A DNA stretch of 64,000 nucleotides from Rhodocollybia butyracea (Eukaryota; Basidiomycota; Agaricomycetes; Agaricales; Omphalotaceae), in contig JADNRY010000154.1 in NCBI GenBank assembly GCA_015501585.1, positions 62,001 to 126,000 on the forward strand. Direction: 5' to 3'. The position numbers and the translations under genes are program-made. The notes under the pieces were generated by a model. That model was not told the DNA's origin, did no database searches, and saw only the letters and a program-made list of their open reading frames with translations. Position 1 is the first letter of the stretch, and each line of letters starts with the position of its first letter. This document shows, piece by piece, positions 47,803-62,795 of this stretch.

Positions 47803-48980
47803 ACCGGACTTTTCAACAATGCTCATGACCAGGTGCACCACGCAAGCTACACTCCTTTGAGTGCTCGAGATCCTCACATCATTCATCAATGCATCATCGT
47901 CGGGAATCATACGGTAGGACGGCGTACAGAGTGGAATCGGAAAGTGTCTCGGATTCGGTACTTTGTTGAGTCTTCTTTTGTTTGTCCGAAATTCGAGTAA
48001 CTGAAATAGTAAGTACTCTAGGAATCTGGTCCGCGTTTGAATTCAGCGCTGTGCACCTTCTGTCCACTTCCCCGTACACCATGTCCTCAGCCATCCATCT
48101 TTGTCTTCTCATCGTCCGATACGCGCGCGCGTACACCCACCGTCAAACTCAATTCGGCCAACTGCTGCGATCACTCCGGTTGAGTTCCCTTCGTGCCTTC
48201 CTTGTACCTCGAGCTCTAAATTTTACCGCATGACGGAAGGATATGGAAGCTCTACTGCCTAACCTGCCTTAGGCTCTTGTTGCAGTGGGGATAGATGGAG
48301 CGCTGGACAGTTAATGGAGGTGCAGGCCCGTGCAGGTCCGATCTCAGAGTGGATTCAGAGGGCCTACGATGTATGGTTTTTGACGGCACCACCGGAACAT
48401 CTTCTTGGGACGCCTGACTGCCGCTTGCGATGTATTTCTTTGGAATGTTGTGGGATTTCGAGGCGCGTTGGTGATGGTTCATGGATCCATGTCACGGATT
48501 TCTTTCGGAGATGCTGTAGAAGGTTTTTTAAGCCCATTGAAGAGTCTCGAATGGGTTACGCTTATTTACTGAGGCAGACAGTGGTTCCATCGTGTACAAT
48601 TACCTAGAGGCGGTTCTATAGTACTAAGTGAAGGCCCGTAACCCGTCCACTCCATCCTCAATGGCTTCCCTTTTATAACAGAGCACAGATGTTTTCTACT
48701 TGTTGCGCCGGCGGCGGTATTAACATGGTGAGATTTCTATCACTGCTCAAGGTTAGTTCTAACATGTTAACTCTGACACGTCGACAAACAATCCACTTAT
48801 GGCACCACCTTTCCCTTTCAACTTCACCTCTTTCCCCTCTTCAATAATGTTTCCCGACAACTCGTCGATATCCCATCCCTGCGCATCGCCACCTTTGAGC
48901 CCACCTCTCCTGCTGCTATAAATCACAGATGACTACGAGCGTCGTTTACAGATTTCTTCGCAACTTCAACCTTCTGTTGA
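47803..48980. other. Unassigned segment in unit 5
   Basis: This stretch is not shared with the other units. It has an (GC)n-like run near 48122-48131 and short ORFs (for example 48314-48607, 97 codons) that I do not recognise. Together with about 43300-43372 it may be a separate insertion or foreign flank into which the hAT elements later jumped. No supported gene. Confidence 0.35.
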
Positions 48981-48984
48981 TATC

Positions 48985-49250
48985 TAGATAGGTGTCCTGT
49001 TCTATCGAACTCTACGTTGCTTCGTCAATTTGGGATAGAGGCTTCGAGGATCAACCTTTGCCAGAAATTTCTGGAACCATAGTCGGCTCGTTGTTGAACC
49101 GGGCCAATTTCATAGATCCGATCCATGTAAAATCGAATATTTACGCGTAGATGCTAACGGTGACCTCCCAGAGGTCAGCCGGCTTTTGATAAGATCAGTT
49201 CTTACATCCAGAAAGCCACAGATCTGAGAGCGAAATTTGTTATTGGAGGA
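48985..49250 (+). pseudogene. Extra P5C dehydrogenase fragment
   Basis: It carries LYVASSIWDRGFEDQ-like sequence (48995-49060), then an intron (GTAAAATCG...CCCAG), then PAFDKISSYIQKATDL and an IGG motif (about 49170-49250). These are the segments after the active site of P5CDH. It lies upstream of the main unit 5 relic, whose own copy of this segment is at 50540-50770, so unit 5 holds two partial copies in tandem. Confidence 0.7.
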
Positions 49251-49331
49251 TAATGTCCTATTCACTGATTGCTATTCACTGATCTTGAACCCGTTCACCG
49301 ATCGACGATATGGCAAGTCCCAAGGATTATC

Positions 49332-49407
49332 CGTTTCTGCTTTCTTCGTCCGTTTCTGCTTTCTTCGTCCGTTTCTGCTTTCTTCGTCCGTTTCTGCTTT
49401 CTTCGTC
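49332..49407. repeat. Tandem repeat, four copies of a 19-bp TTTCTGCTTTCTTCGTCCG unit
   Basis: Four near-perfect 19-bp copies expand a TTTCTGCTTTCTTCGTCC motif present once in the matching place in units 3 and 4 (25965-25985, 35253-35271). Slippage or unequal exchange in the P5CDH upstream region. Overlapping ORFs are artefacts. Confidence 0.85.
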
Positions 49408-49559
49408 CGTTTCCGTTTCTAATTTTTTTCAGCTTTTGTCTTTCATATCTCCAGCGCACGCGCAAAGGACTCAAAGCAATCAAAGGAGAAGGATAGGCAG
49501 AGCAGGTACTCTGAGAATGTTAACTTGACAGATGGGTATAATGACGATCATCTTGAATT

Positions 49560-51060
<1,501 letters not shown>

Positions 51061-51410
51061 TCACGTAGTTTGGTGGTAACTGTAACGTTGCATAGACTTC
51101 ATCACTTACAAATAAACTCCAGAATAGAGTATATGCAATAGATCAGTCTCTATTTCGCTTTGTCAGTACTCAAACCGCCGCCCGCAGAAGCAGGTGCACG
51201 CCGAACACAATTACAACGACCAGACTCCGCTCACAAGGGTACCAAAGAGGGGACCAAAAGCCATACATGTACAATTGATTTCCGTAGATAGTAATCCTAG
51301 GACAGCTATAAGGCTTGAATTCCCATACTTAAACTAAGTAAACCAGTCACATTGGTATACATGAGCTGAGAAAACGAGAGAAAACGACTTACCTTGAGGA
51401 CAAAATGATA
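51061..51410. other. Short spacer between P5CDH and CHAT, unit 5
   Basis: No gene is seen. It is shorter than in the other units and lacks the LTR-like remnant, so this unit lost that segment together with the last P5CDH exon. The right part (from about 51250) resumes the sequence common to all CHAT 3' flanks. Confidence 0.5.
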
Positions 51411-54400
51411 TCACGCGCCAATATGCACAAAATTTACCCACCTCTCCAGTGTTACTCCCTTCCGCCCTCTCATTTTTTTGATTGCCTCAGACAATGCTCT
51501 CGCTTGGGCCCCAACTTCATTGCATCTGGACAGATTTTCATCTGAGAAAAGATGTGAGTAGAAGTCCTTCACCATATCTGGGCCATCTATATCAGCCATC
51601 TCCCACATGGTTCCAACCACACCTCGGAAACCACAGAACTGCATTGCAGCTGCTAGGTGTATAACTTCATTATGAACACTGTCAGGGGACTGTTCTGCAG
51701 TGTGGCATGCTGAGAGAAATGCAAAGGTAGCATTGGGCAAATTGAGGCGGATTATGTCCAGTAAGGTAAAGCGTGAACCCCCGGCCAGTGAGAAATAAGA
51801 GCTAAAGGGTTTTTCCGGGGACAAGTGTACCATGGGAGGCAATATGGAGCCATTCATGGTCAACAAGGGCCTTCTCTAAAGCTTCCTTAGTAGCTGCAGG
51901 TCCCTCCAGAGATGTAGTAGGGATGTGCTTCTGATACTGTAAAACTTGATCAGTCTCCTCCTTTGTCCTTGGGAGGGATTTATCATACTGTCCAGCCACT
52001 AGGAGATGGGGTAGTTGTGAAGATGATTTAGTGGTGTTAAAGGCATCAATGAGAGCAGTAAGTGTAGGAGTGTATGATGAAATGTACAAGTCAGGAAGGA
52101 ATTCTTTTGTTCCAGGTGAAATGGGACCTGCGGCATGCAGTGGGAGCGTGGATAAAATAGATGTGGGGCACCAATATATTCGTGACATCTTTGGGATCCG
52201 AAGCTCTTGGAGTTTGGTGACAACAGGGGATACTACAAGATCCCATAGGTCCTTGAGAGTAGCCCGAAGGACATGATTGTACCTCTTTGGAGAAGCTTTA
52301 AGGAAAGTCCTTGCTTCTGTGAGCTGCTCTACAAGAGTTTCTACTTGCTCATAAAGACCCTCTACCAACGAAATCAATACAGGCGAGTTTTGGTCCAGTA
52401 CAACGAGTACATCGGACCTATACCTACTGCAATTAACCACAATTATAGGGCCGTGTTTCGCAGCGTACTTTAATTCATCAAAGGATTTTCTCCCCAAAAA
52501 TGTTTCAAATCCAGCAATTTTTTGTATCTTCTCAATGATTTCACTTTGAGCATGCAAGAGATGGCGCTTCTCAGACAAGCTATGACCAAACGGATCCCTG
52601 TTTACCTCCAGCTGGTGCTGGTAGCTACTATCAGTCTGAACGTAGAGCCCTGTACCTCGGTCAGCCAAATTTTGCATTGAGAGAATCTCAAGCCGATGAT
52701 TCAACCGCATTAACTCATCAACTAGTGATGGATCTAGGGCCCGGAGTCTGTCCATAGGTGCCCTCAAACCCCGCAGTTCAGACCAGAGCAACCCCCGCCC
52801 TTGTTCTATGATCTCAACAGCTAGGGAAAGCTGACTGAGTTGAATTGCCTGCGATGCCCCATCAGAGACAAATTCTGGAACCCCAATAGCTGACAAGAGG
52901 TGCTGGTACTGCAAGGAAATCATAGGAATCATGGAGAGCGACCGGGAAATCAAGGAAAGCCCCATGATATATGCATCCAGGTTGGATTGGGCAAGATCAT
53001 GGTGTGGCTGTGTAAAGTCTACCCAGTGGTGTACTGCCCTCAAACAGACTGATACTGGAGAATATATATCCTCAGCAGCCTGTTTGGAAGCTGACACACA
53101 CTCTGTTAGATCTTCAAGGTGGCCTGTCTGCTGGAAGCGAAGATTGAGACCCAAACTGAGGGTGTTGAGTGAAAGACCATGGTCTTTGTGGCCCATGGGA
53201 CGGAGTAGAAGTGCATCTCGATTCAGTTGAATAGACTCGTCAAGATCTCCAAGGCGGCGTGTCTGCTGGAAGTAACTCTGGAGGCACATGCCGAGGTTTT
53301 CGAGTGAATCACCATGGTTCTGGTGGCCCATGGGATGGAGTAGAAGTGCTTCTCGATTCAATTGAACAGACTCCTCCAGATCTCCAAGGTGGCCTGTCTG
53401 CTGGAAGCGAATATTGAGGTCCACACCGAGGTTGCCGAGTAAAGTACCATGATTAGGGTTGCCCACAGGATGGAGTAGAAGTGCATCTCGATGCAATTGG
53501 AGACATTCATCAAGATCTCCAAGCTGCCCTGTCTCCTGGAAGCGAACATTGAGGGTGGAACTGAGGTTGTTCAGGGAAGTACCATGGGCCAAGTGGCCCA
53601 CGGGATGGAGTAGAAGCGCTTCTCGATTCAATTGCACAGATTCATCAAGATCTCCGAGGTGGCCTGAATGCTGGAAGCGAAGAATGAGGGATGTACTGAG
53701 GTTGTTGAGTGAACGACCACGGCCCACATGGCCCAAAGGATAGAGTAGAAGCACTTCTCGATTCAATTGAACAGACTCATCAAGATCTCCCATGTGGCCT
53801 GTCTCCTGGAAGCGAAGGTTGAGGCCCAAACTGAGGTTGTTCAGTGAAAGAGCACGGTGCAGGTGGCCTACAGGCTCAAGCAGAAGCGCTTCTCAATTGA
53901 ATTGAACAGACTCTTCAATATCTTCAAGGTGGCCTGTATGCTGGAAGCGATGAATGAGGCATGTACTGAGGTTGCTGAGTGAAGTACTACGGTTTGGGTG
54001 TCCCATAGGCTGGAGTAGAAGTGCTTCTCGATTCAATTGAACAGACTCATCAAGATCTCCAAGGTTGCCTGTCTGCTGGAAGCGATCACTGAGGACTATG
54101 CTAAGGTTGCTGAGGGAAGTACTACGGTTTGGGTGGCCCATAGGCTGGAGTCGAATTGATTCTCGATTGAATTGAATAGACTCATTGAGATCTCTAAGGT
54201 TTCCTGTCTGCTGGAAGCGAAGATTGAGGCCCATGCCGAGGTTGCCAAGTGAAAGAACATGAGCTAGGTGGGCCATAGGCTTGAGTAGAACTGCATCTCG
54301 ATTCAATTGAATAGACTCATCAATATCTTCAAGGTGGCCTGTCTGCTGGAAACGAAGAATGAGGCATGTACTGAGGTTGCTGAGTGAAGTACTATGGTTT

Positions 54401-55129
54401 GGGTGGCCCACAGGCCCAAGCAGAAGTGCTTCTTGACACAATTGAATAGCCTCATCAAGATCTCCAAGGTGGCCTGTCAACTGGAAGTAGAGACTGAGGC
54501 CCATGCTGAGGCTAATGAGTGAATTAACACGGGTCGGGTGGCCCACCTGGAGTAGAAGCGCTTCTCGATTCAATTGAAACTGACTCATCAAGATCTCCAA
54601 GGTGGCCTGTCTGCTGGAAACGACTCAAGAGGTTCATGCCGAGGTTGTTTAGTGAACGACCACGGCCTGGGTAGCCCATGGGGCAGAGCAGGAGCGCATC
54701 TCGATCCAATTGAACAGACTCATTGAGATCTCCAAGGTCGCCTGTCTGCTGGAATCGGTCCTGGAGGCCCTGACTGAGGTCAATAAGTATACCACCACGG
54801 TCTGGGTGGCCCACAGGCCAGAGGAGGAGCACATCTCGATCCAATTGAACAGCCTCGTCAAGATCTCCAAGGTGCCCTGTCTGCTGGAAGCGATTCCAGA
54901 GGCCTAAACTGAGGTTGTGGAGCAAATGGCCATGGTGCGGGTTGCCCACGGGAAGGAGTAGAAGTGCTTTACGATTCAATTGAATATACTTTTCGAGATG
55001 TTCAAGGTGGCCTGTCTGCTCAAAGCGAAAATCGTGGTAAACAATAAGCGCGCGGAGTAAAGCAGCATGGCTGAGATAACAAAATTGCAGAAGCGCAGCG
55101 CCTGCACGTATGATCCCGTCCTTCGTAGC
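51411..55129 (-). pseudogene. TPR-CHAT protein pseudogene, unit 5
   Basis: The main exon runs from the acceptor (ATCATAG|GCTACG, 55129 downward) to the stop after FVHIGA. It holds about 15 repeats of 45 residues, mostly with GHLGDLDESVQLNREALLL in place of GHLEDL, then a linker and a CHAT domain with LHIASHG and FLSACHTAEQ kept. Only three lesions are visible: a 1-nt gain near 54583, a nonsense codon near 53892 (expected Arg CGA read as TGA), and a 1-nt gain in an A-run near 51813 between the CHAT His and Cys. A 675-codon frame (51802-53829) is otherwise intact. It is the least damaged of the pseudogenes. Confidence 0.83.
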
Positions 55130-57060
55130 CTATGATAATATGTTGATTTTCGTTGATTCTTAGATAGCCTTTACCAGTACTAGTACGTTAATAACTCACT
55201 TTCAGAATCCCAGTGAAATGGTCCATATTTTGTCCTTCTTTTCAAGAACTTGACTAATACAATCCTGTAAGACTGTTTTATGTGCTTTCACAGAAGAAAC
55301 TAACATTATTCTCAGTTATGCTCTCTATGACAATTGGAATTGCAGTTCAAACGGTCTTTGATGATGATTATCTGTAAAAGACCAAGCAGTCATCAGCCAC
55401 CCACTGAAGCAGGTAATAATTCGGAGGCTCACTGTTTAGTATCCTTAACAGAGATTGACTGATCTTTGGTAGTCGGCAAATCCAGCCCATTTATATATTT
55501 GGTTCGGTGCCGAGAATGCCGCAGTAACTGCCTGCTAATATTACCCTTTGCCCAGTTCTGAATTGTACCTGGATATATCGTCCATGACTGACAGACCACA
55601 TGTGTCATGTTTTTCTGTGCATTTCCCAACTCTCCTCTCATAAATCGCAAATATATCGACCTTATTCAGTAAGCCTCTTCAAAGTTCGTAAATTACCCGC
55701 CTTCTTATTGACCTCAATCCTAGGCCAGCTCAATGTACCATTCAGTAATTCAGACTTTCATTGATATCGGTCGACATGATACACCTTTGCAAATGATGCG
55801 TGGTTAGGGATCACACGTATAGAATAAGATTGATTGCGACAGGTAAACTCGAGAAGGAGGAATTGAAGCTTGAAGATGAACGCAATGGGATTTCGGGAAG
55901 TGCACGGCGGTGTCCACTGAACTATGTTCATAACAATCCTATCTTGGTTACTACTATCCCAGACACTTTCATTGAGACTGACAATTGTCTTTACTTGCGG
56001 AAGTCTTTTTCCTCGAAACAAGGCCATCGTAGTGTGGAGCCAGCGTTCTGGATACACGGATCGGTGATATGGCAGTTCCCTGAGAGTATCATGAACATAG
56101 TATGTCAAAGGTGTCGAGAGTTATAAACGAGATGTGCGCCATCAGAGCTTGGGCAGTGTCAGAAGATCATTTAGTCAATTATAACGTAGCTGGTCTCCGT
56201 ACCTTCTCCCACCCATTGTACCTATCCTTCTGAACCACTCCATATCTGTGATTGCTCTCCCGGAAATCATTGACTCCAGAAACCACGTTACATACTGGAT
56301 GTCCACGAAGATTGTCATGGGTAACCATTTGACTGCAGATACGCCTACAGGGAACAAGGAAGACGTCGACGCGCCATACTCGAGGCATTGGATTGGCCAC
56401 ACTCAACTCTCTTTCCCCTTCAAACATGATCACCAGAATTGGAAGAAGCATGTTAGCAGGAACGTTAACACGAAAGCAGTCTTGTGTCCTGAAAGTTTTC
56501 GGCCTGGTCACTCCGGTACATGTAGTGGGTTACATGATGGACGATATCTAGGGAGCAGATCGAGGTCACGGTGAAAGCAAATCACAACGTAACGCCTCAA
56601 GCTAGGCCTCAGCGCCAGCGTTATCACCCATTTCTGTTCAGGCTCTGAAGACGATAGTAGCACCTCCAGTGAGCGATAGTCTCGAAACGTGGGAAGGGAG
56701 GTCCGACTGGGGTTAAGAAGACGATCTTCCACGGTACAGGAAAGGTGAGTAGGATACAGAGTTACTATTTCACTCAGCAAATTTCAGTTCATGCGATGAT
56801 CAAAGATGTGTAAGGAAAGTAGTCTTGATGCATCGCCTATCTTGCCTTGCCTCGGGCGGTAGGCACACGAGAATATTTGTGAGGATAGTTGAAAGGTCAA
56901 GGCAGAGCTTAGTATGATACGAAGTATGATACGAACTACGTTCACAATCAATAAAAATTTACCAATGGTGCGGAATCACGTACTGGCAGAGCGATTGAAC
57001 AGCATCACTCCGAGCTAGCTCATAGGGCACAGAGATTTTTACTTGAAGCGCAGAAAAGGG
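55130..57060 (-). repeat. Array spacer, unit 6 (left of the LTR element)
   Basis: Sixth copy of the inter-unit spacer, with the upstream exon region of the unit 5 CHAT gene (GTGAGTTATT donor near 55198) and minus-strand remnants at 55758-56108 that match the other units. It is interrupted at 57060 by the LTR retrotransposon and resumes at 63872. No intact gene is visible. Confidence 0.5.
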
Positions 57061-58135
57061 TGATACGGCCCAGAATTGTTTGGGCATAAACATGCAGTAT
57101 ATGCGTGTTTTTGGCACCAAGTCATGCTGTATTAGACATATGCACTGTACAAAGTATTCCAGAATCCGCCGTTACCGCGCGACATCATTAAAAGACACAG
57201 ATGTTAATTGTTGATGACATCAAAACTGAGTCTCGGCAACAGAACACAGTTGTAATCAATGATAGTGCAAAGAATACTGAAACCCACCACAAATATGACT
57301 TATATTCAGACTATTGAAGCGATCCAAAGGGTATCTTATTACAACTAGAAGACTACTAGACAGAAGGAACAAGTATCAACGTTAAACGGTCCAAGCGGGA
57401 CTTCCCATCAGAAATTGATGTGAGGAGATTAATGTATCGCCGACCCGAGGAGATTGATGCGAGGAGATTGATGTGCCGAGGTTCCGGGATCATATCAAGA
57501 TCATGCCGCGGCGTCCCGCAGATTTAAGACAGTGCGTGAAATAAATATTTCATGAGCTGTTTATTGAATAACAAGAGCATATGTACTCCCACACAACTCA
57601 TATGGTGTATTTACACTGTGATATTGAAATACAGTATATAAGAAGGTGTTCCAGACGAAATGGAGGCAAGCACTTTCCTCCCCCCATTCCTGTTACAGGG
57701 TTGGTGTGGTTGGTTTGTGTCTTCTAGTGACAAGTGCACATTAAACAAGAGTACAAGTTTAAATGAAATAAGAAAGTATAAAGAAAGAAAACCAAAGTCC
57801 TTAGTAACTACCTTATGCTCCAGAAAGTTAATAGCAGTGAGAGTGTTGTGAGTAGCGCATACTCTCTCTGTCAATTGTACTTTTAGTGTAAAGTCTAAGT
57901 TCAGGCAATTGAAAGATAAAGATTAAAGCATGCCCGAGTTTGTTAGAATCTCGAGACAGAAAATCTATCACAACCTTGTAAATATGATGCAGATGTATGT
58001 ACTTGCAATAAGAATTCTGACTTGTTCAATGATAACCCCCTTGAACTCATGTTAGTCTTTGGTGTGTGTTGGTGTTGGTGTGAGATATTTAGCTTCATAC
58101 TAGCATTTTATGCATAGCCCAGAGTTGGCATAACA
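57061..58135 (+). repeat. 5' LTR
   Basis: 1075 bp. It differs from the right LTR by only one 1-nt indel (CGACCCGAGG against CGACCCCGAGG) and one T/C change that I could find. It contains a TATATAAG promoter box near 57634 and short GAGGAGATTGATG tandem units near 57422-57475. Confidence 0.93.
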
Positions 58136-61100
58136 TATGGAGCCCACCGCGAGGGGGTTTCAAATCAGAAAACAGTTGCATTTGCTTCATTTGCATCTAC
58201 CCAAAAGCAACGACAAGTTCATCTTGGACTTGTCTGATATTGCAGAACTTGATTGAACCTTGGATTGAACATGCTTGAACCTGTTTATCTTGCTTCAGAA
58301 TTAGTTGTGTTAACGCAGTTCATCTCGTTACTGTGTTATATCATCCTCTTTTGTTGCATACATTGAGCATACAACCTTGCTTGCCATTGAGGTTCATCAC
58401 CTTACAAATGGATCCACCTCCACATTGAATGCTTTTCGAACTCAAAGCCTTCAACCCCATTCATACCCGGGTTGCCGGTAGATACTCTGCTTGGCTCCCG
58501 CTCACTCAGAAATTAGAAAGTTGAAGTGATATGTCTTCAGTCCACATTTCGGAGTTGTACCGCTTTGAATACCATCTGCTATAACAAATAGAAAAGTCAC
58601 ACCTGACAAGAAAAACATTTGGATAAAGTAGAAAAGACAAAAACACTCAGAAAATGTTGAAAATATGAAAAGAATATCTTGTTCTTGCTCTTGCACTTTG
58701 AAAATTTGAGGACTTCAACAGTCCTAACCTTGTATCAATTCCAGAGCGCAACCTCCCGGAATCAATTGTATGAGAAAATCTGACAGCCTTGCAATGCAAC
58801 TCATATCTGTAAAAAGTTGTGCAGGCATTGTCTTATGAAACAGTCCTAACGGACATGAAAAATAATTGATAGCTGTATAAATCATGATAAAAATCGAGAT
58901 AAATTCAGAAAACTCCGAAAAACATTCAGAAACTTCAAATCACTTCTTTAATTTATAAGACCCCTGACCCTGGTGCACTTGATGAAAAATTATTAATGTC
59001 CTAGAATGGTGTTGTGCGCCCTTGTGGATCTCTTTATTTATTGAAAGAAACCTAGCATTGCATGTCATCTAGAATGTAGAAACCAATTGCCAAGGAAGCG
59101 GAACCAAGGTCATACCCAGTGAACCTCCTAAGCAATTCAGAGTTAACGGAAAAGTTAGAATTCATCACAGGATATTTGACTGAAGTGTTCAGTGTTTGTA
59201 CTTGCTGGGAGGAAGCCATGCGAGACTTGAATGGAATATTGAAGACCATGGAAGTGTTTTAAAGACACTTTAGTTCAATAGGCCCGCATTGACACATTCA
59301 GCATTTTATCCTTGAAAGAAGCATAAATACCAGTCAGAAAAATGTTCAGATAAATCCGTGATGGAAGAATACACGGTGGTGAAAGTGCCAGGTTGCTGCC
59401 TGAACTTTGAAGCCTTGTAAAGAAGATATCCGAGATGTGTTACTAGCTTGGTCCACAATCTACTTAATTATCTTATGAGCTCAAGACAGATGTTGGAGAT
59501 AATTTCAATAGATTGAACAGCCGATGTGCCAAGATTGAGCAGTGGAAAACAGAAGAAGAGCCTGTTGAGTTGTGGACAAGTTCATCACAAGATCGTGAAT
59601 TGGAACTGAACTCAATGAAAATTTGAACTCCAAGGATGACAGATGACTTAGTAGTAACAACAAGAAGCTAAGACTGAACAAAGAAATGACTATACTAGAG
59701 AGCCTTGTCATATGACAACACTTGCAAAGCCTAAGAGGTGTTGAAATAACTCAGAAATTGCCTCAGATGTGTAATGTGTTGTCAACCAAAACATTTGGGT
59801 CATCATGGAACTTAGCAGAACAGGAATGCTGTTCACAATTGTATGAAAATTACTTCTCCAAGTTGGTCACCCTTTTAATCAAAGAGTGTTCAGTTCAAGC
59901 AAGACTATGCCCAGCTATGATACACTGAGCTTATTGATGACAGAGAAGAAATCAGTTGCTCACAGATCAAGTCAGAGCAACTAGAGATCAAAGCAAACAA
60001 ACAGATTTAGGTCTACCCTAGCAGAACGATAGACTCTGTAATACATTGACAATCATGTGACACAAAGAAATCACGTCCAGTACTTGAAGAGTTTTATGAC
60101 GTTGGAATCAGATGAAGATAGAATAATGAAGAATGCTGATATGCCCGCAACTTTTTGAGTCTAAACTAGACTTAAGGATCACTGCTGGACAGTCCTTGCA
60201 TGATATGTACTAATGTTCACACCACTTGAAGGTGGTCACCCAGTGCTGTGCTCACCGACCCAAATTGGGCAAGCTCACACAACACCTGTACTGCCTCATC
60301 TTCGTGTGCACGATGGCCTAACATTGATATGAAAGCATCGGCCATTTCGTCCTCGACTCTGAACTTGATATATTTGATTTGATTGAAACTACCTCACCAG
60401 GAGGCCGTTTTATATGAAACATTCAATGTTGTGAATTGTTTAGACGATTCTAACATTGTTTGACTGATAAGAACTCCATTACAAGCACTCCCTTCCATAA
60501 CAAATGCTTGTTTAGAATGATAATACCTTATTAAGGGTACAAGACTTAGAATATGCAAAAGGGCAATCTGGGCAAGAAATAAGATGTACCAGAGAGCCTG
60601 AGGCACTAGAACAAACGAGAGCAGTGCATAAGCATCCGACGGCATCAAAATACCGATACCCAGAGTATTTCTCCGGTCCCAGAACATGGTTCCATCAGTT
60701 GCTGGGATAAATGCCTCATTTTGAAATTATTGCATAGTATGATGATACAGGACAGGAGTATGGGTCAGACCGAGTCCAAAGAGATCCCGTGGACGTCCCC
60801 TGAGCTCTTGCCTATACTCCATGTGTCCCCGACGATAGAGACGAGGTTTGAGTAGGTACTAGGAGGAGACATACCTATATTTCTATAGATGTGCTTGTAC
60901 CTCAGTGCCCATCAATCAGAGACCTTAGGAAATTTAGCAACCCTCGAAACGAGTTTATACAAGCTAGAAATACGGTAAAACGTCCCGATACCGGGTGGCT
61001 TTCCAATGCTCTGGCACAGGACTGAGATCGGTCCCTTGGGGCAGTATTTGAAAGATTAGAATGAAATTTGATGTTGCAGGGCTTGGATGACAATTATCAG

Positions 61101-62795
61101 GGCGAGAATAGCTGAGATACATCCTTATACAAGTTACCCTCACCTATGGAGCCTGTGGACTACTGGTTCACACTTACTTACAGTCATGAGTCACTGTAAG
61201 TACTGGCAATTAAGAATGAATGAAAAAAGACATACAAAGAAGTCAAGATTGAACATCTATGATCTGAAATGGAACTGAATAGAGTGAAGAAGCAACCTTT
61301 GTCTTCTGCCAACACACCCATAGTTAACCTTATCAATGCATATTAGCAAGAATAGAAAGCTAAATTGAATTCTTGATACTGATCAGAATACTGAGCTCAC
61401 AGTCACGTCTGAGTGATATAGCCAAGTGATTCCCAAGAAATAGTAATTTGATGACCATGAGCGGAATATCCACTTGTGAAAAGAATTTTGTCTAGAAATT
61501 GGAAGGATCAAATGTTTTTTTTGAAGAAGCCACCACTGCATGAAAAAGTTAACCTAGATCCCTGTTTTGAGTTTTGAAATACCCAGAAGTGTTAATGACA
61601 AGTAGGACAGAAGTGCACTATTTATCTGAGGACAGTTCATATTTAGTATGGGGGAGACAATGTCAGATTGACTCAGATGATATTCCCCGAAACTCATTTT
61701 GCTCTAAATGGTCTTTAGAATGAGGACTTGCGTAGCACTTTGTACAACTTTGCAAGACTTTGTACTATGCAGTTCCATTGACCTAGAAGCTTCTCTGCCT
61801 CAGAACATTGTTTCAGTATGAAGACTTGCCTATGTCAGTTTTATTGGTATATCATTAGAACTGGAGAGCATTCCACTGAGCATTCACAGATAAATGACAA
61901 ATAAACAAGAGCGGCTCATGGTACTGCATGGACCACCCTGGATGAAGTCTAGATCACCCATACTTTCCATCCTGACAACTCAAATGAATAAGATTGCATG
62001 GAACGTTAGAAAGCATATACAAAGTAAGGAGGTAGATCATGTCGTCTTCGCATCCTGCATGATAGGAGAAGCCTGAAGGGGACCTCTGTAGTGTTAGACC
62101 ATGCCTCGAGGGCTTGCTTAGATTGCAACATAGATTTGAGAGTAGCCTTGAATTGACAAGGAGCTCAGTCCTAAAAGAAGAGATTAGGGACTTGACATTG
62201 GCCATAACAGAACACCTAGCTGAGGGTTGAGTACACTATGCTGAAGTAAAACGTAAACGGCATACACCAAACTGGCAGAAGTGTAGTCAGATGGAGTTCT
62301 AGACACCTGTTTTGGCATTGAATGAATAAATATTTAGAGAGCTAGAACAAAAGCATGGCTGAGAAAAACCAATACTTTTAATTTGGTGCAGGCGCCATGT
62401 TTGCATAGATCCAAGTCAGTGCAGCATAACTTAACCTGAAATAGTTGATGTAACAAGACAAGAGCGCTGATCCTGACACAAGTGATTCATGAATGATAGA
62501 AATAGAGAGAGTAATATGATGATTGATCTTGAAGCACAATTAAGTAAACAATTTCATAACGGGGTTATCACTGATAATGCTTAACCCGTGGAGAGAACAA
62601 TATAGAAATGACTTAATCCATATAAGCAAGAAAGAAGATGAAAGTTGTTGATAAGAAACTGTATTGGATGCAGCAATGAGAATAACATATCTGATGAAGT
62701 CAGTTGTCTATCCATTGTATAGTGCAGGTCTGTGCAGCCCCAGAAACCTTGAAGTTTAATGAACTGAGGACAGTTCATGTTAAGAAAAGGGGGGA
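58136..62795 (+). other. Noncoding interior of the LTR element
   Basis: Stops occur in all frames at high density. A short run starting ATGGATCCACCTCCACA near 58408 could be a degraded gag start, as a stop follows at once. I found no zinc knuckle, RT (YxDD) or integrase (DDE, GKGY-like) signatures by eye. The interior ends in a purine-rich tract. Confidence 0.7.

Noticed and set aside
49237..49528. ORFs rich in FLLSSSVSAFFVRF repeats
   Set aside because: Translations of the 19-bp tandem repeat; the underlying sequence is noncoding P5CDH upstream region in other units.
57061..57240. Considered assigning the LTR element to Ty1/copia
   Set aside because: No integrase or RT is visible and the TSD is 4-5 bp with an ambiguous base, so the superfamily is left open.
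57611..57874. Identical 87-codon ORFs at 57611-57874 and 63347-63610
   Set aside because: Both lie on the minus strand inside the two LTRs, so identity reflects LTR duplication, not a gene.
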